Source: Actinomycetaceae bacterium
GTDB lineage: Bacteria; Actinomycetota; Actinomycetes; Actinomycetales; Actinomycetaceae
Length of the DNA: 64,000 bases
Assembly: GCA_030538185.1 (NCBI GenBank)
Contig: JAUNUK010000003.1
Span: 174,125-238,124, forward strand
Direction of reading: 5' to 3'
Shown: positions 19,180-28,480 of the stretch, one piece after another
How positions within the stretch are numbered: the first letter of the stretch is position 1
Layout: each line of letters opens with the position of its first letter
Program-made: the position numbers and the translations under genes
Notes under the pieces: generated by a model
What the model saw: only the letters and a program-made list of their open reading frames with translations
Told to the model about the DNA's origin: nothing
Database searches by the model: none

Positions 19180-20202
19180 CTAAGTAGCAGGCTCATAGCG
19201 CACTTGCTTTCTAGATAGCGTGTAAGAGAACAGCAAGGCAACGATTAGTACAATTCCTTTGGCAGTATCTTGGTGATAGTACTGAAAACCTTTCATTGTA
19301 AGGCCAGTTAAAACAATCCCCAATAAAACGGCTCCCATAAGCGTTCCCCAAGAATTAGGTTTACCAATTCCGAGGACGGTTGTCCCAATGAGTGCCACTG
19401 CGACAGCCTCAAGCAAGGATGATGCCCCCGCGTTCACGTCTCCTTGACCAATCCTTGAGGCCAAGATCAGGCCACCAATAGAGGCGTAGAGCGAACACAA
19501 GACGTAGGCGGAGCCGCGATAAAACCCGACCCTCACGCCCGCCATACGGGAGGCATCCGGGTTGGCACCAACGGCATACATCAGACGCCCCATCTTTGTC
19601 CGAGACAGAACGAACCAGGTGATGATGGTCAGTAGCAGGGTGATGAATACCGGGAAAGGGATAGGGCCAATGAAGCCCCTATCTATGAAAGCGAAAGTTG
19701 GAGTAAAACGTCCAGGAGCTTGGGTTCCATTGTGCATCACCATTCCTGCAGATATTGACTGCCCCTGAACTGGGATCAATTTGGCACCTTGGATCAAGAA
19801 CATGACCCCCAAGGTTGCCAACATATCGGGAACTTTGCACACCACAATCAAGAAGGCGTTTATCAGCCCGACGAGCAACCCACCCAATAAAACAAGGCCA
19901 ATCGCAACCCCTGCGACCTGGTTGTAGAAAACCATCATCATGGCTGCCAATTGGACTGCTAAGCCGGCGGTAGAACCAATAGACAAATCAATGCCGCCAA
20001 CGACCATTGTGTAGGTGATCCCTAAACCCAATATTGCTGTCACGGATGCGAACTTCAGCATAGAGAAAATAGAATCTGGCGTCCTGAAAGATGGTTCTGT
20101 TGCCGCAAAATACAGGAATAGCACTACAGCCACAGCAATGGCCCCATATTTTACAATAATATCTTGCGTTCGCTCTGTCGGCGTCAGAGTTTGACTACTC
20201 AT
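19180..20202 (-). CDS. Ribose-type ABC transporter permease
   Basis: 340 residues with about nine or ten hydrophobic segments and the RbsC/LsrC-family core (VGGIDLSIGSTAGLA, GANPDASRMAGVRVG, LGIGKPNSWGTLMGAVLLG). It forms the membrane channel with the fused ATPase encoded just upstream; the reading frames overlap by eight bases. From the linked kinase and isomerase the expected substrate is methylthioribose, 5-deoxyribose or a similar deoxypentose. Confidence 0.9.
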   Translation of the reverse strand: MSSQTLTPTERTQDIIVKYGAIAVAVVLFLYFAATEPSFRTPDSIFSMLKFASVTAILGLGITYTMVVGGIDLSIGSTAGLAVQLAAMMMVFYNQVAGVAIGLVLLGGLLVGLINAFLIVVCKVPDMLATLGVMFLIQGAKLIPVQGQSISAGMVMHNGTQAPGRFTPTFAFIDRGFIGPIPFPVFITLLLTIITWFVLSRTKMGRLMYAVGANPDASRMAGVRVGFYRGSAYVLCSLYASIGGLILASRIGQGDVNAGASSLLEAVAVALIGTTVLGIGKPNSWGTLMGAVLLGIVLTGLTMKGFQYYHQDTAKGIVLIVALLFSYTLSRKQVRYEPAT

Positions 20203-21727
20203 CTTTGCTTACCTCCGATATTCCTGCAATGATCGTTTCGGTGTCCAATTTGTCTGCATAGTCATCAATAGTGACATTGCCATCAACCATGACAAGGATC
20301 CTGTCTGCTACTTCAAAAATTTCTTCAATATCACTAGAGGCCAAAATAACGCAGGCGCCCGAAGCAGCTAACTCACCAATCTTTGTACAAATATCGCTTC
20401 GTGCACCAATATCAACACCTCTAAAAGGTTCGTCAAGCAACATGACTTTAGGTGTTTCTATTAGCCAACGCCCCACAACAGCCTTCTGCTGGTTCCCGCC
20501 CGAGAGGTTGTCCATACTCATCCCAGCAGATCCAACAACGTTGAACTGTTCAATAACGTCTGTTCCGCGCCGTTTTTCCGACCTTCGATTCATAACCCTA
20601 AAGCGGGACACAGAATCCAAGAACGGCAGGGTGACCGTACGAGTAACGGACCATTCGGGCAGCATTGATTCAGCAGCTCGGTCCTCTGGAACCATGTAAA
20701 TCCCAGCCTTACAAGCTTTGGCTGTCGAGGTCATGCGCGTCGGCACGCCGTCAATACTGATTGATCCGGATTCCCATTTTTTTGCACCATAAATTCCCCT
20801 GAGGAGTTCGGATTTTCCTGCACCAATAAGACCGATGACCCCAGTAACCTCGCCATAGTTGATGTCCAGGTCAAACGCTTCGGAACGAGGTAAAGTCTTC
20901 ACGCCTCTCAACTGCATACACACACGATCTGATCGTTTGATTTCGCGCTCGGCGGCAGCGCGTTGCAAGCTGGACCCCAACATCGCGGTAACTGCTGCTT
21001 CCATATTAAAGGGAGCGTTTTGTGTGTCGACTACCGTCCCATCCCTCAGGACCTGCAAATCGTCTGCTATCTGGTCGATCTCTGCCAAGTGGTGAGATAC
21101 GTACAGGATTGCCGTGCCACGTTCCTTGAGTTCTGCGACGAACTCGAACAGCCGACTAACCTCTGCCTCAGACAGGGTCGAGGTGGGCTCATCAAGAATG
21201 AGAACTTTCGGATTTTGTATTAGTGCTCGGGCAAGCAAAATCATCTGCGCATCTGCAATGCCCAACTCAAAAACGTCTTTTTTGAGCAGATCATCTGTCC
21301 ACCCTAGTTTCAGCGTCTCGGCAATTTCACGAGCGCGCGGCAACAGCGCTTTAAGGGATCGCACTGGCGGAATTTGGTTGAGGACAATCTCATTGAAAAC
21401 CAAGTTTTCTGCAACGCTCAGGCCAGGGACAATATTTTCTTTGACTTGCTGGTGTACCGTCTGGATCCCCGCGGTCGCCGCCGAGACAGGGTTGGTGATC
21501 TCCACGATCTGCCCGTCGGTTTTTACTTCGCCACCGTCCATCTCATAGACGCCAGCCAAAATTTTTATCAGCGTTGACTTTCCAGCACCGTTTGCACCGA
21601 GCAGTGCCGTGACCTTCCCCGGTGTCAAACTCATCGAAACGCCACGTAGAACCTGATTCGGGCCAAAACTTTTTGTGATGTTGGATAGCTCAAGTGCGTG
21701 AGGGGGTGTCGCAGATTGCTTGTCCAT
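20195..21727 (-). CDS. Ribose-type ABC transporter, tandem ATPase
   Basis: About 510 residues with two nucleotide-binding domains. The first has Walker A GANGAGKSTLIKIL and Walker B VLILDEPTSTLSEAE, but its signature is degenerate (ELGIADAQMI). The second has a degenerate Walker A (GLIGAGKSELLRGI), a normal LSGGNQQKAV signature and VMLLDEPFRGVDIG. This asymmetry is normal for RbsA/LsrA proteins. ATG 21727 (MDKQSATPP) is preferred over a longer frame that would run through the 21749-21784 hairpin. Confidence 0.9.
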   Translation of the reverse strand: MDKQSATPPHALELSNITKSFGPNQVLRGVSMSLTPGKVTALLGANGAGKSTLIKILAGVYEMDGGEVKTDGQIVEITNPVSAATAGIQTVHQQVKENIVPGLSVAENLVFNEIVLNQIPPVRSLKALLPRAREIAETLKLGWTDDLLKKDVFELGIADAQMILLARALIQNPKVLILDEPTSTLSEAEVSRLFEFVAELKERGTAILYVSHHLAEIDQIADDLQVLRDGTVVDTQNAPFNMEAAVTAMLGSSLQRAAAEREIKRSDRVCMQLRGVKTLPRSEAFDLDINYGEVTGVIGLIGAGKSELLRGIYGAKKWESGSISIDGVPTRMTSTAKACKAGIYMVPEDRAAESMLPEWSVTRTVTLPFLDSVSRFRVMNRRSEKRRGTDVIEQFNVVGSAGMSMDNLSGGNQQKAVVGRWLIETPKVMLLDEPFRGVDIGARSDICTKIGELAASGACVILASSDIEEIFEVADRILVMVDGNVTIDDYADKLDTETIIAGISEVSKDE

Positions 21728-21748
21728 GATCTTCACACCTTTCTGCCA

Positions 21749-21784
21749 CTTCGGAGGATGCGGGGCATCCCGCATCCTCCGAAG
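21749..21784 (-). terminator. 16-bp perfect hairpin between binding-protein and ATPase genes
   Basis: CTTCGGAGGATGCGGG / CCCGCATCCTCCGAAG with a GCAT tetraloop, without a T-run. It sits in the gap after the solute-binding protein gene. Such intra-operon stems commonly stabilise the upstream mRNA or attenuate read-through so that binding protein exceeds membrane components. Confidence 0.85.
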
Positions 21785-21796
21785 CTCAACAGCGAT

Positions 21797-22909
21797 TTAG
21801 AATTCAACTGCTGGAATCCAAGGGGAAGAGGATACGTCTGAGATGTTGAGGCTGGGTTCAGCCTTACGCAGCTCATCCATGTTCTTGATTCCCTTGGCTC
21901 TCATATTGTCTTGCGTCACAAGGATCGGCGGGAATTCAACAAGATCGCCTTCCTTTTGTTCCCCGGCAATATCTTTGAGCAGTGTGCGCGTCACCGCGGC
22001 GCCAATCGCATTAGGATCCGTTGCCCCGGTTGCGACCCAGGTACTTCCCTCTCTGATCATCAACTCAATATCTGCTGTCGAGATGTCAGCACCGTAGACC
22101 TTGACCGTGTCCTTCAGTGCGCCATTTTGCTCCAGGGCGGACAGGGTAGCTTTCGAGAGTTCGTCGTATGGCGCATAGACTCCAACGACATCTGAATTGG
22201 CCTTCAAAGCGTTATCTACCATCGGAGTCGTATCCGTTGCAGTCGAGGCAGAGTACTTGCCTGTCTTGAACTTCACGTTCCAATTATTCTTAGCGACATA
22301 CTCTTGGAAGACAACATCACGGCGATCCAAAGGAGCGATGCCGGCGATATTCACATAACCGATCGCTGCACCCTGGCCCAGATCCTTTTCCATCTGATCG
22401 AGGACCAAAGAGGCCATCTTTGCGTCAGACTGCTGAGTCTGAATAGCTCTGGGGGCACACTTTTGTATCTCAACGTCATAAATCACCACTTTGATCCCCT
22501 TGTCCAGGGCCTTGTTAACCCCTGGGCACAAAGAATCAGGGAATCCGTGGCGCACCAAGATGCCTTGGACACCAGAGGCAATAGCCTGGTCAAGCTGCGA
22601 GGCCTGGTTGGCGTTATCCCCTTGTGCGTCGTAAACGTCGACCTTCACGTTCAAGGCCTCGGCTTGCTTGCGCGTGCCGTTCAGGAACTGTTGGAAATAG
22701 TCACCTTGGCCCGTGTTTTGGACAATAGCAATACGCACGTCGCCCTTATCGAAAGGAGCCGGTGCTTCCTGTGTAGCTGCGCTGGAGGTTGTTGCCTCAT
22801 CTGTCGTGGGTTCAGCCGCGGGTTTTTCTGGTGTTCCTTGGCTACAACCTGCGAGTAACGCTAATGCAGCTATTGCACTCACCAGCGTTCCTATGGATTT
22901 ATTCTTCAT
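21797..22909 (-). CDS. Sugar-binding lipoprotein of the ABC transporter
   Basis: 370 residues. Lipobox LALLAGCSQ (Cys about 22) after a short signal peptide, an Ala/Thr/Glu/Pro-rich linker (25-52), then a periplasmic-binding-protein type I fold of the RbsB/LsrB group (VRIAIVQNTGQGDYFQQFLNGTRKQAEAL onward). It is membrane-anchored and extracytoplasmic. Its ATG overlaps the mtnA stop by four bases, a direct link between uptake and the MtnA step. Confidence 0.9.
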   Translation of the reverse strand: MKNKSIGTLVSAIAALALLAGCSQGTPEKPAAEPTTDEATTSSAATQEAPAPFDKGDVRIAIVQNTGQGDYFQQFLNGTRKQAEALNVKVDVYDAQGDNANQASQLDQAIASGVQGILVRHGFPDSLCPGVNKALDKGIKVVIYDVEIQKCAPRAIQTQQSDAKMASLVLDQMEKDLGQGAAIGYVNIAGIAPLDRRDVVFQEYVAKNNWNVKFKTGKYSASTATDTTPMVDNALKANSDVVGVYAPYDELSKATLSALEQNGALKDTVKVYGADISTADIELMIREGSTWVATGATDPNAIGAAVTRTLLKDIAGEQKEGDLVEFPPILVTQDNMRAKGIKNMDELRKAEPSLNISDVSSSPWIPAVEF

Positions 22910-23964
22910 TGTGATTCCTCTCGTGTGTTTGCGGCGAAAAAGATTGGGGAGTTATCTTCAGGATTTGAATTGGGTATTGTGACGCCACGTTCGGTAACAA
23001 TGGCGGCGATCAGATCGTGCGGTGTAACGTCAAAAGCTGGGTTGAAGGCTCGTGCATCTTTTGGAGCTGCCCGGCAGGCGCCAAAAGATAAGACCTCATC
23101 ATCACCGCGTTCTTCTATCTCAATATCTTGTCCGTGAGGGGTTTCAAGATCGACCGTTGAAAACGGTGCGGCAACCAGGAATGGAATCTTTGCCCTCTTG
23201 GCTGCAAGAGCCAAAGCGACTGACCCGATCTTATTTGCGGAATCACCGTTTGCCGCGATTCGATCGGCGCCGATCATCGCAACATCGGCAAGACCTCGCA
23301 AAATTGTTGAGGACGCAGCCCCATCCGGTTCGATGACATAAGGGATTCCATCTTTCATGAGTTCGAAGGCGGTGAGCCTTGAACCCTGAAGCAGTGGGCG
23401 CGTCTCATCTGCATAAACTAATTCGACGGCGCCCCGCTGATGTAATTCGTGGATGATGCCGTAGGCGGTGCCCCATCCAGCGGTTGCCAAAGCACCTGTA
23501 TTACAGTGCGTGACAATACGCAGACGGTCCTTTCCTATGGTTTGAAGAAGCCAATCTGCACCAAATCTTGATAGTTGCCTATTTGCTTCCTCGTCTTCCC
23601 TTGCGATTATCGCAGCCCGCTCCACAACAGCATCCACGCCGAGGGCGGAAGCGTCCATGACCTGATCGACACCCCAGGCGAGGTTGACTGCCGTTGGTCT
23701 GGCATCGCGAATACTGCTAACAGCATCCTCGAAGGTCTGGTTGTCCCACCCCTCTCTGTCACTTTGGGCCTTTGCAAGGGCGACCCCGTAGGCGCCAGCT
23801 ACTCCGAGCGCTGGGGCTCCTCGTATGACAAGCCGTTTTATCGCATCGACCAGTTCCGGCACGGTCTGTAACTCTAAGTACCGTTCTTCAATGGGAAGCA
23901 GAGTTTGGTCGATCACTCGAATACTGGGCGTTTCGGCATTTGTCCATGTAATTGCGGTAACCAT
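22906..23964 (-). CDS. mtnA: Methylthioribose-1-phosphate isomerase, MtnA-like
   Basis: 352 residues; aldose-1-phosphate to ketose-1-phosphate isomerisation of methylthioribose-1-phosphate, also known for 5-deoxyribose-1-phosphate in related enzymes. Landmarks are RGAPALGVAGAYG, ARPTAVNLAWGVDQ, the active-site Cys in VTHCNTGALATAGWGTA and the catalytic Asp in GADRIAANGDSANKIG. ATG 23964 is chosen because GGAGG sits about 10 bases upstream; an alternative start at 23985 has no site. First gene of the leftward operon. Confidence 0.93.
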   Translation of the reverse strand: MVTAITWTNAETPSIRVIDQTLLPIEERYLELQTVPELVDAIKRLVIRGAPALGVAGAYGVALAKAQSDREGWDNQTFEDAVSSIRDARPTAVNLAWGVDQVMDASALGVDAVVERAAIIAREDEEANRQLSRFGADWLLQTIGKDRLRIVTHCNTGALATAGWGTAYGIIHELHQRGAVELVYADETRPLLQGSRLTAFELMKDGIPYVIEPDGAASSTILRGLADVAMIGADRIAANGDSANKIGSVALALAAKRAKIPFLVAAPFSTVDLETPHGQDIEIEERGDDEVLSFGACRAAPKDARAFNPAFDVTPHDLIAAIVTERGVTIPNSNPEDNSPIFFAANTREESQ

Positions 23965-24352
23965 GTGGCCTAGTCCTCCAAACACCGTTGTTAAATATCC
24001 TCGTAGATATCTTTGGGATAGTGTGCTTCAGAAGTTTCTAGTTGTCAAGCAACTTTTATGGCGTTGATTGCAACCGTAACACTAATTATTATCAGTTTTT
24101 GGCAAAATATAGCCATTCTGCGCCAATCGGAAACTTTCACACAAGACAACTTGAATGACAACGTATCGAGGGAGGAGGTAAAAATAGTTTACAACTACCC
24201 AAACAACAACTAAACTCACCTGTCAAAGGGTAGTCTTGTTAAGGTGGCAAAAGGGCCACTGACTGTAGCATTTATCCACGTGTGATATCGGTATAGTAGG
24301 TTACCGCCAAGCAATTACTGCCAACTACTTTAGAAGAAGAGAGTATTACAAC
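23965..24352. promoter_or_regulatory. Divergent control region of the deoxypentose island
   Basis: 388 A/T-rich bases between mtnA (leftward) and gntR (rightward). GTATTACAAC at 24343-24352 abuts the gntR ATG and matches ten of 13 positions of the palindrome GTTGTATTACAAC at 25146-25158; TTTACAAC near 24190 is a further half-site. These are candidate GntR sites. GGGAGGAGG occurs near 24170 without a following gene. No coding frame is supported. Confidence 0.5.
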
Positions 24353-25099
24353 ATGGCCACAGAGACACCGAAAACTGGCACCCGTAGAGGGCTGGTCGAT
24401 CGCGTTGTCTCGGAGATTCAGGCTGCAATCTCCGCCCGCGTCTACTCACCTGGCGCGAAACTTCCCAGTGAAAACGTGCTGGCCAAAGAGCATGGAGTTT
24501 CTCGTCCTACGATCCGTGCAGCCCTCAATGAGCTAAAGGCAACTGGGCTGGTAGAAACCCGTCACGGAGTTGGCAGCTTCGTTGTCGACAAGCTTCCCAT
24601 CTCAGTTGGTATCGAACAACTGGATTCCATCACGACGTCGATTAGTAAAACCGGGCGCAAACCTGGAATGGAATACATCTCCCAAACAGTTCGGCCGCTT
24701 CTTCCAGAAGAGGCAGCCAGCATGGAGATGTCCCCAGAAACCTCTGCCATTGAACTGAGACGCACTATTTTGGCCGACGCAGAGGTCATCGCATACTCCT
24801 ATGACCTAATCCCCACCTCAATCGTTCCTAAGCACATTGAGAACACTAAAATCTCTGGTTCTCTCTTTGAGTTTATGCGCACACATGTTGGCCTAACGCC
24901 AGCCATAGCCCGCGCCGAGATCCATGCAGTGCATTCCAAACACGTGGGCTGGGGGCCAGAAGCTGATTCTCACGACCTCTTCGTCTTGTTGAACCAAGTC
25001 CATTACGACACTGACAACAGGGTCTTTCTCTACTCCAAGACCTACTTTATTGAGTCCAGGTACACCTTCACCTTGATCAGAACCTCCTCCAACTTGTAA
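24353..25099 (+). CDS. GntR-family (HutC/UTRA type) transcriptional regulator
   Basis: 248 residues. N-terminal winged helix (about 10-78: LVDRVVSEIQAAISARVYSPGAKLPSE, then the recognition helix in VSRPTIRAALNEL) and a C-terminal UTRA effector domain (about 95-240), which in this subfamily binds sugars or sugar phosphates. It sits between the two arms of the island and probably senses the imported sugar or its phosphate. Confidence 0.88.
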   Translation: MATETPKTGTRRGLVDRVVSEIQAAISARVYSPGAKLPSENVLAKEHGVSRPTIRAALNELKATGLVETRHGVGSFVVDKLPISVGIEQLDSITTSISKTGRKPGMEYISQTVRPLLPEEAASMEMSPETSAIELRRTILADAEVIAYSYDLIPTSIVPKHIENTKISGSLFEFMRTHVGLTPAIARAEIHAVHSKHVGWGPEADSHDLFVLLNQVHYDTDNRVFLYSKTYFIESRYTFTLIRTSSNL

Positions 25100-25145
25100 G
25101 CAATACACCTTACCTCTCCTTGACACAGACCATCCTCAGGTCTAG

Positions 25146-25158
25146 GTTGTATTACAAC
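25146..25158. promoter_or_regulatory. Perfect 13-bp palindrome, candidate GntR operator
   Basis: GTTGTA-T-TACAAC, between the gntR stop and the aldolase-SDR gene, 25 bases before the latter's start. Its position and the degenerate copy at the gntR start codon suggest repression of the rightward operon and autoregulation. Confidence 0.55.
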
Positions 25159-25183
25159 AGCCCTTAAGGTGAGGTCAATTGCA

Positions 25184-27139
25184 ATGTCGAAATTCGCACT
25201 AAAACCTGAAGATTATGCTCTTATTGCTGATCTTTGCAGCATTGCTTGTAAACTTGGCGAAGATGAATCACTTGTTTTACAAGGTGGCGGAAATGTTTCT
25301 GTAAAAGCCGAGGGACCGGATATTTGCGGAAGCACTGTTCCCCTCCTTTGGGTTAAAGGCTCAGGCCACCAGATGAATGCTTTGACACAAACTGGCCTAG
25401 CGCCACTACGCCTTTCCCAAGTGAAATCGCTATTAAACTCCGATATTGGGGATTCGCAACTAGCAAATGCTTTACGTTCCTGCATGGTGGACACCTTTGC
25501 CCCAGATCCCTCAGTGGAAACGCTTGTTCACGCTGCACTGCCTCACAAAGTTGTCTTACACAGCCATGCAGATGTCGTCCTCGCCGTCACGAATTCTAGC
25601 CAGGGCGCTAAGGAGTGTGAAGGCATCCTAGCTGGGCAAATCTTGGTCATGGACTATCACATGCCCGGAATCGACCTCGGGAAAGCAGTTAATGACTTGT
25701 GGAATTCCCAAGGCACGGATGAGGTCAAGGGCATTGTTGTGCGTGGACACGGCCTCTTCACTTTCGCCGATACTCCCCACAATGCCTACACATACCACCA
25801 GGAAATCGTGGATCGTTACAAGGCATACCTGTACGACCATGCCCCCGCTGCCGCCGTTCAAGATGTGCCCCACCAAGAAATTTCTTTAGAAGAAGCCGCA
25901 CAGCTGCGCGAAAAAATCAGCTCACTTGCTCAGATGCCACTGCTGGCACGGACCCTCAATGCTCCGCAGGTCCTACGTTTCTTGGCTAACCCCAACTTCC
26001 TTGACGCCCTCGGCAAAGGGCCTGTCACACCCGATCATGTCCTGTGGACCAGATTTGCCCCCATGATTGGCACGGACTTGGAAGAATACTCCCGCAAGGC
26101 TACGGCGTACTTCAATGCCAATACGGGGCGCAGGCCTGACAGCATTTCTCAACGAGATCAAGCCCCACGGGTTGTGGCTATCCCAGGACACGGAATCATC
26201 TGCCTAGCCCGCAACCCTGAAGAACTTAACGGGGTTTGCCGGATTGTTGAACACACCATGGCGATTATCGAGGCTGCCTCTGGCCTTGGTGAGTACCGTG
26301 GCAATTCTGTCGAACACGTATTTGACCTCGAATATTGGGAATACCAACAGGCCAAGTTGCACCGCACCCAGACACCCAAAAAGCTGCGGGGCCAAGTCGC
26401 CCTCGTGACAGGGGCCAATTCAGGTATCGGCCTGGCCTGTGCCAAGGCACTGCGTCAAGAAGGTGCGGCCATTATTGGCCTGGATCTGAACATGCCCGAC
26501 CAAGGAACCGCACCCGATCCTGGTTGGCTGGCGCTCCAGGCGGATGTGACGTCTTCTCAAGACCTTGATAGAGCCATCAAACAGGGGGTTGAGACTTTCG
26601 GAGGGATTGACATCCTGGTGGTCTCGGCCGGGATCTTCCCTTCTTCAACCCACCTGGAGTCCTTAGCACTCGAAGACTTTGCCAAGACCATGGAAGTGAA
26701 CACCACGTCGGTGGCTGACCTGTACACCCGGTCTTACCCCTTCTTACGTGCAGCCTTGCCGCATGGGCGGGTGGTAGTCATTGCCTCAAAGAATGTGCCA
26801 GCACCTGGAATGGGGGCAGCAGCTTACTCATCCTCCAAGGCTGCCTTAACGCAGTTGTCCAGGGTGGCCGCCCTCGAATGGGCTTCCGATGGGATCCGGG
26901 TCAATATGTTGCACCCCGACGCGGTCTTCGACACAGGGTTATGGACGCCAGAACTCTTGGCTTCACGAGCCGAACACTACGGAATGAGCGTCGATGACTA
27001 CAAGAGACGCAATCTGTTGAAAACGGAAGTTACTTCTGCCGCCGTCGGTGACCTGGCCTTGGCCATGTCTGACGGAACTTTTAGGGCTACCACGGGGGCG
27101 CAGATCCCCATAGATGGCGGTAACGAAAGAGTGATTTAA
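25184..27139 (+). CDS. Bifunctional class II aldolase / short-chain dehydrogenase (RhaEW/YuxG-like)
   Basis: 651 residues. Residues 1-390 are a class II aldolase domain of the RhaD/YuxG type, with HSHADVVLA, VVRGHGLFTF and VVAIPGHGIICLARN as expected metal/active-site segments. Residues about 398-650 are a classical SDR: Rossmann TGANSGIG, catalytic Tyr-x-x-x-Lys in AYSSSKAAL, NAG-equivalent VSAG. In rhamnose pathways the pair acts as aldolase plus lactaldehyde dehydrogenase. Here, linked to mtnK/mtnA, it may cleave or oxidise a 5-deoxypentulose-1-phosphate instead. ATG 25184 is used; a GTG at 25169 overlaps the Shine-Dalgarno AAGGTGAGG. Confidence 0.88.
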   Translation: MSKFALKPEDYALIADLCSIACKLGEDESLVLQGGGNVSVKAEGPDICGSTVPLLWVKGSGHQMNALTQTGLAPLRLSQVKSLLNSDIGDSQLANALRSCMVDTFAPDPSVETLVHAALPHKVVLHSHADVVLAVTNSSQGAKECEGILAGQILVMDYHMPGIDLGKAVNDLWNSQGTDEVKGIVVRGHGLFTFADTPHNAYTYHQEIVDRYKAYLYDHAPAAAVQDVPHQEISLEEAAQLREKISSLAQMPLLARTLNAPQVLRFLANPNFLDALGKGPVTPDHVLWTRFAPMIGTDLEEYSRKATAYFNANTGRRPDSISQRDQAPRVVAIPGHGIICLARNPEELNGVCRIVEHTMAIIEAASGLGEYRGNSVEHVFDLEYWEYQQAKLHRTQTPKKLRGQVALVTGANSGIGLACAKALRQEGAAIIGLDLNMPDQGTAPDPGWLALQADVTSSQDLDRAIKQGVETFGGIDILVVSAGIFPSSTHLESLALEDFAKTMEVNTTSVADLYTRSYPFLRAALPHGRVVVIASKNVPAPGMGAAAYSSSKAALTQLSRVAALEWASDGIRVNMLHPDAVFDTGLWTPELLASRAEHYGMSVDDYKRRNLLKTEVTSAAVGDLALAMSDGTFRATTGAQIPIDGGNERVI

Positions 27140-27165
27140 AACTAACCCTCTAGGAAAGGAGCCAC

Positions 27166-27546
27166 ATGGACAAGGGAAGCATTAATCCTGAAACGTACAG
27201 GCATGGGGACTGGGGACCGGCCTACGCGATCCAAGGGCCCAGTTCGGACATCGGGGTCTTGCGCTTGCGCCCCGGCGACGAAATGACCAACCACATCCAC
27301 GAACACTGTGATGAGACCTTCGTCGTTATCGAAGGTGAAGTCACCTTGTGGGTTGACTGCAAGCAGCGCTTTACCCTCAAGGAGGGCGATGTCTATCGTT
27401 GCGCCCCAGGTGAAATGCACTACTTCATCAATGAATCCACCCAGGCTATGCGTCTGGTGTTCATCAAGTCCCCTCAATCGCCAGGTGACACCATCAATCT
27501 TCCGTGGAAACCCGGAGAGGAAATTCCACAGCATCAATCCGCATAA
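27166..27546 (+). CDS. Cupin-domain protein
   Basis: 126 residues forming one conserved double-stranded beta-helix. The metal-binding motif [19 protein letters not shown] (three His and a Glu, about residues 45-63) and the second motif PGEMHYFIN are intact. AAAGGAG lies six bases before the ATG. Lone cupins in sugar operons often act as isomerases, epimerases or lyases; the exact reaction here is unknown. It sits between the aldolase-SDR and LsrF-type genes. Confidence 0.8.
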   Translation: MDKGSINPETYRHGDWGPAYAIQGPSSDIGVLRLRPGDEMTNHIHEHCDETFVVIEGEVTLWVDCKQRFTLKEGDVYRCAPGEMHYFINESTQAMRLVFIKSPQSPGDTINLPWKPGEEIPQHQSA

Positions 27547-27578
27547 CACTAAACCCACCTATACGACAGGAGAGAGAA

Positions 27579-28463
27579 ATGGCTGATCTAGAAGGAAATC
27601 TGGACGCGCACAACTACGGCTTGGATACCCCTCAAGTCACCGGCGCTTTCCCCATCAAGGGCGCATCCTCATTAGATTTCGGAATGAAACATCGCTTGGC
27701 CCGCATCTTTAAGGAAGATGGCAAAACCGTCATGTTGGCCTTCGACCACGGATACTTCCAAGGACCCACCTCCGGGCTTGAGAGGGTCGACCTAGGAATC
27801 GTCCCTCTTGCTCCCCACGTGGATGCGCTGATGGGGACCCGCGGAATCTTCCGCTCTGTCATCCCTGCTAACTCGGATAACGCAGTTGTCCTCAGGGCAA
27901 GTGCCGGTCCCTCCATCCTCAAGGAGCTATCCAACGAAGGAATCGGCGTAGACATCAGCGACGCTGTAAGAATAGATGCCGCAGCCATTGCCGTTCAGGT
28001 CTTCGTCGGAGGCGAGTATGAAACTCAGTCAGTTTTGAACCTGACCCAGCAAATTGATGCAGGCATGGAGGTAGGTATCCCGGTTCTGGGCGTTACCGCA
28101 GTGGGCAAGGAACTCACCCGTGATGCCCGCTATCTGCGCCTGGCTACTCGCATGATCGCAGAATTGGGGGCACAGATCGTCAAGACCTACTACTGCGAAG
28201 AAGATTTTGAAACCGTGACGGCATCTTGCCCGGTCCCCATCATTATGGCCGGTGGAAAGAAACTCCCAGCGAAGGATGCCTTAACGATGGCCTACAACGC
28301 CATTTCTCAAGGCGCTTCCGGTGTGGACATGGGGCGCAATATCTTCCAACGCCTTGCGCCCATAGCCATGGTTCAGGCTGTTAGTGGGGTTGTGCATGAC
28401 GGATTAAATCCGCAACAGGCCCTCGAAAAATACCTCGATCTGTCCAAGGGTGCACAAGACTAA
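27579..28463 (+). CDS. LsrF-type class I aldolase/thiolase
   Basis: 294 residues, TIM-barrel DhnA/LsrF family. [21 protein letters not shown] and [12 protein letters not shown] (Schiff-base Lys) followed by [14 protein letters not shown] are LsrF landmarks. E. coli LsrF transfers an acetyl group from 3-hydroxy-5-phosphonooxypentane-2,4-dione to CoA, giving acetyl-CoA and DHAP in AI-2 catabolism. There is no LsrK, LsrG or LsrR here, so AI-2 is not the obvious substrate; the operon suggests an oxidised 5-deoxypentulose-1-phosphate. ATG 27579 has AGGAGA upstream. Confidence 0.85.
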   Translation: MADLEGNLDAHNYGLDTPQVTGAFPIKGASSLDFGMKHRLARIFKEDGKTVMLAFDHGYFQGPTSGLERVDLGIVPLAPHVDALMGTRGIFRSVIPANSDNAVVLRASAGPSILKELSNEGIGVDISDAVRIDAAAIAVQVFVGGEYETQSVLNLTQQIDAGMEVGIPVLGVTAVGKELTRDARYLRLATRMIAELGAQIVKTYYCEEDFETVTASCPVPIIMAGGKKLPAKDALTMAYNAISQGASGVDMGRNIFQRLAPIAMVQAVSGVVHDGLNPQQALEKYLDLSKGAQD

Positions 28464-28480
28464 GGAAGGAAATGCACAAC

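Noticed and set aside
27579-28463. Full AI-2 (Lsr) degradation system
   Set aside because: Only the LsrF-type enzyme and an Lsr/Rbs-like transporter are present; LsrK, LsrG and LsrR are absent and the kinase is MtnK-like.
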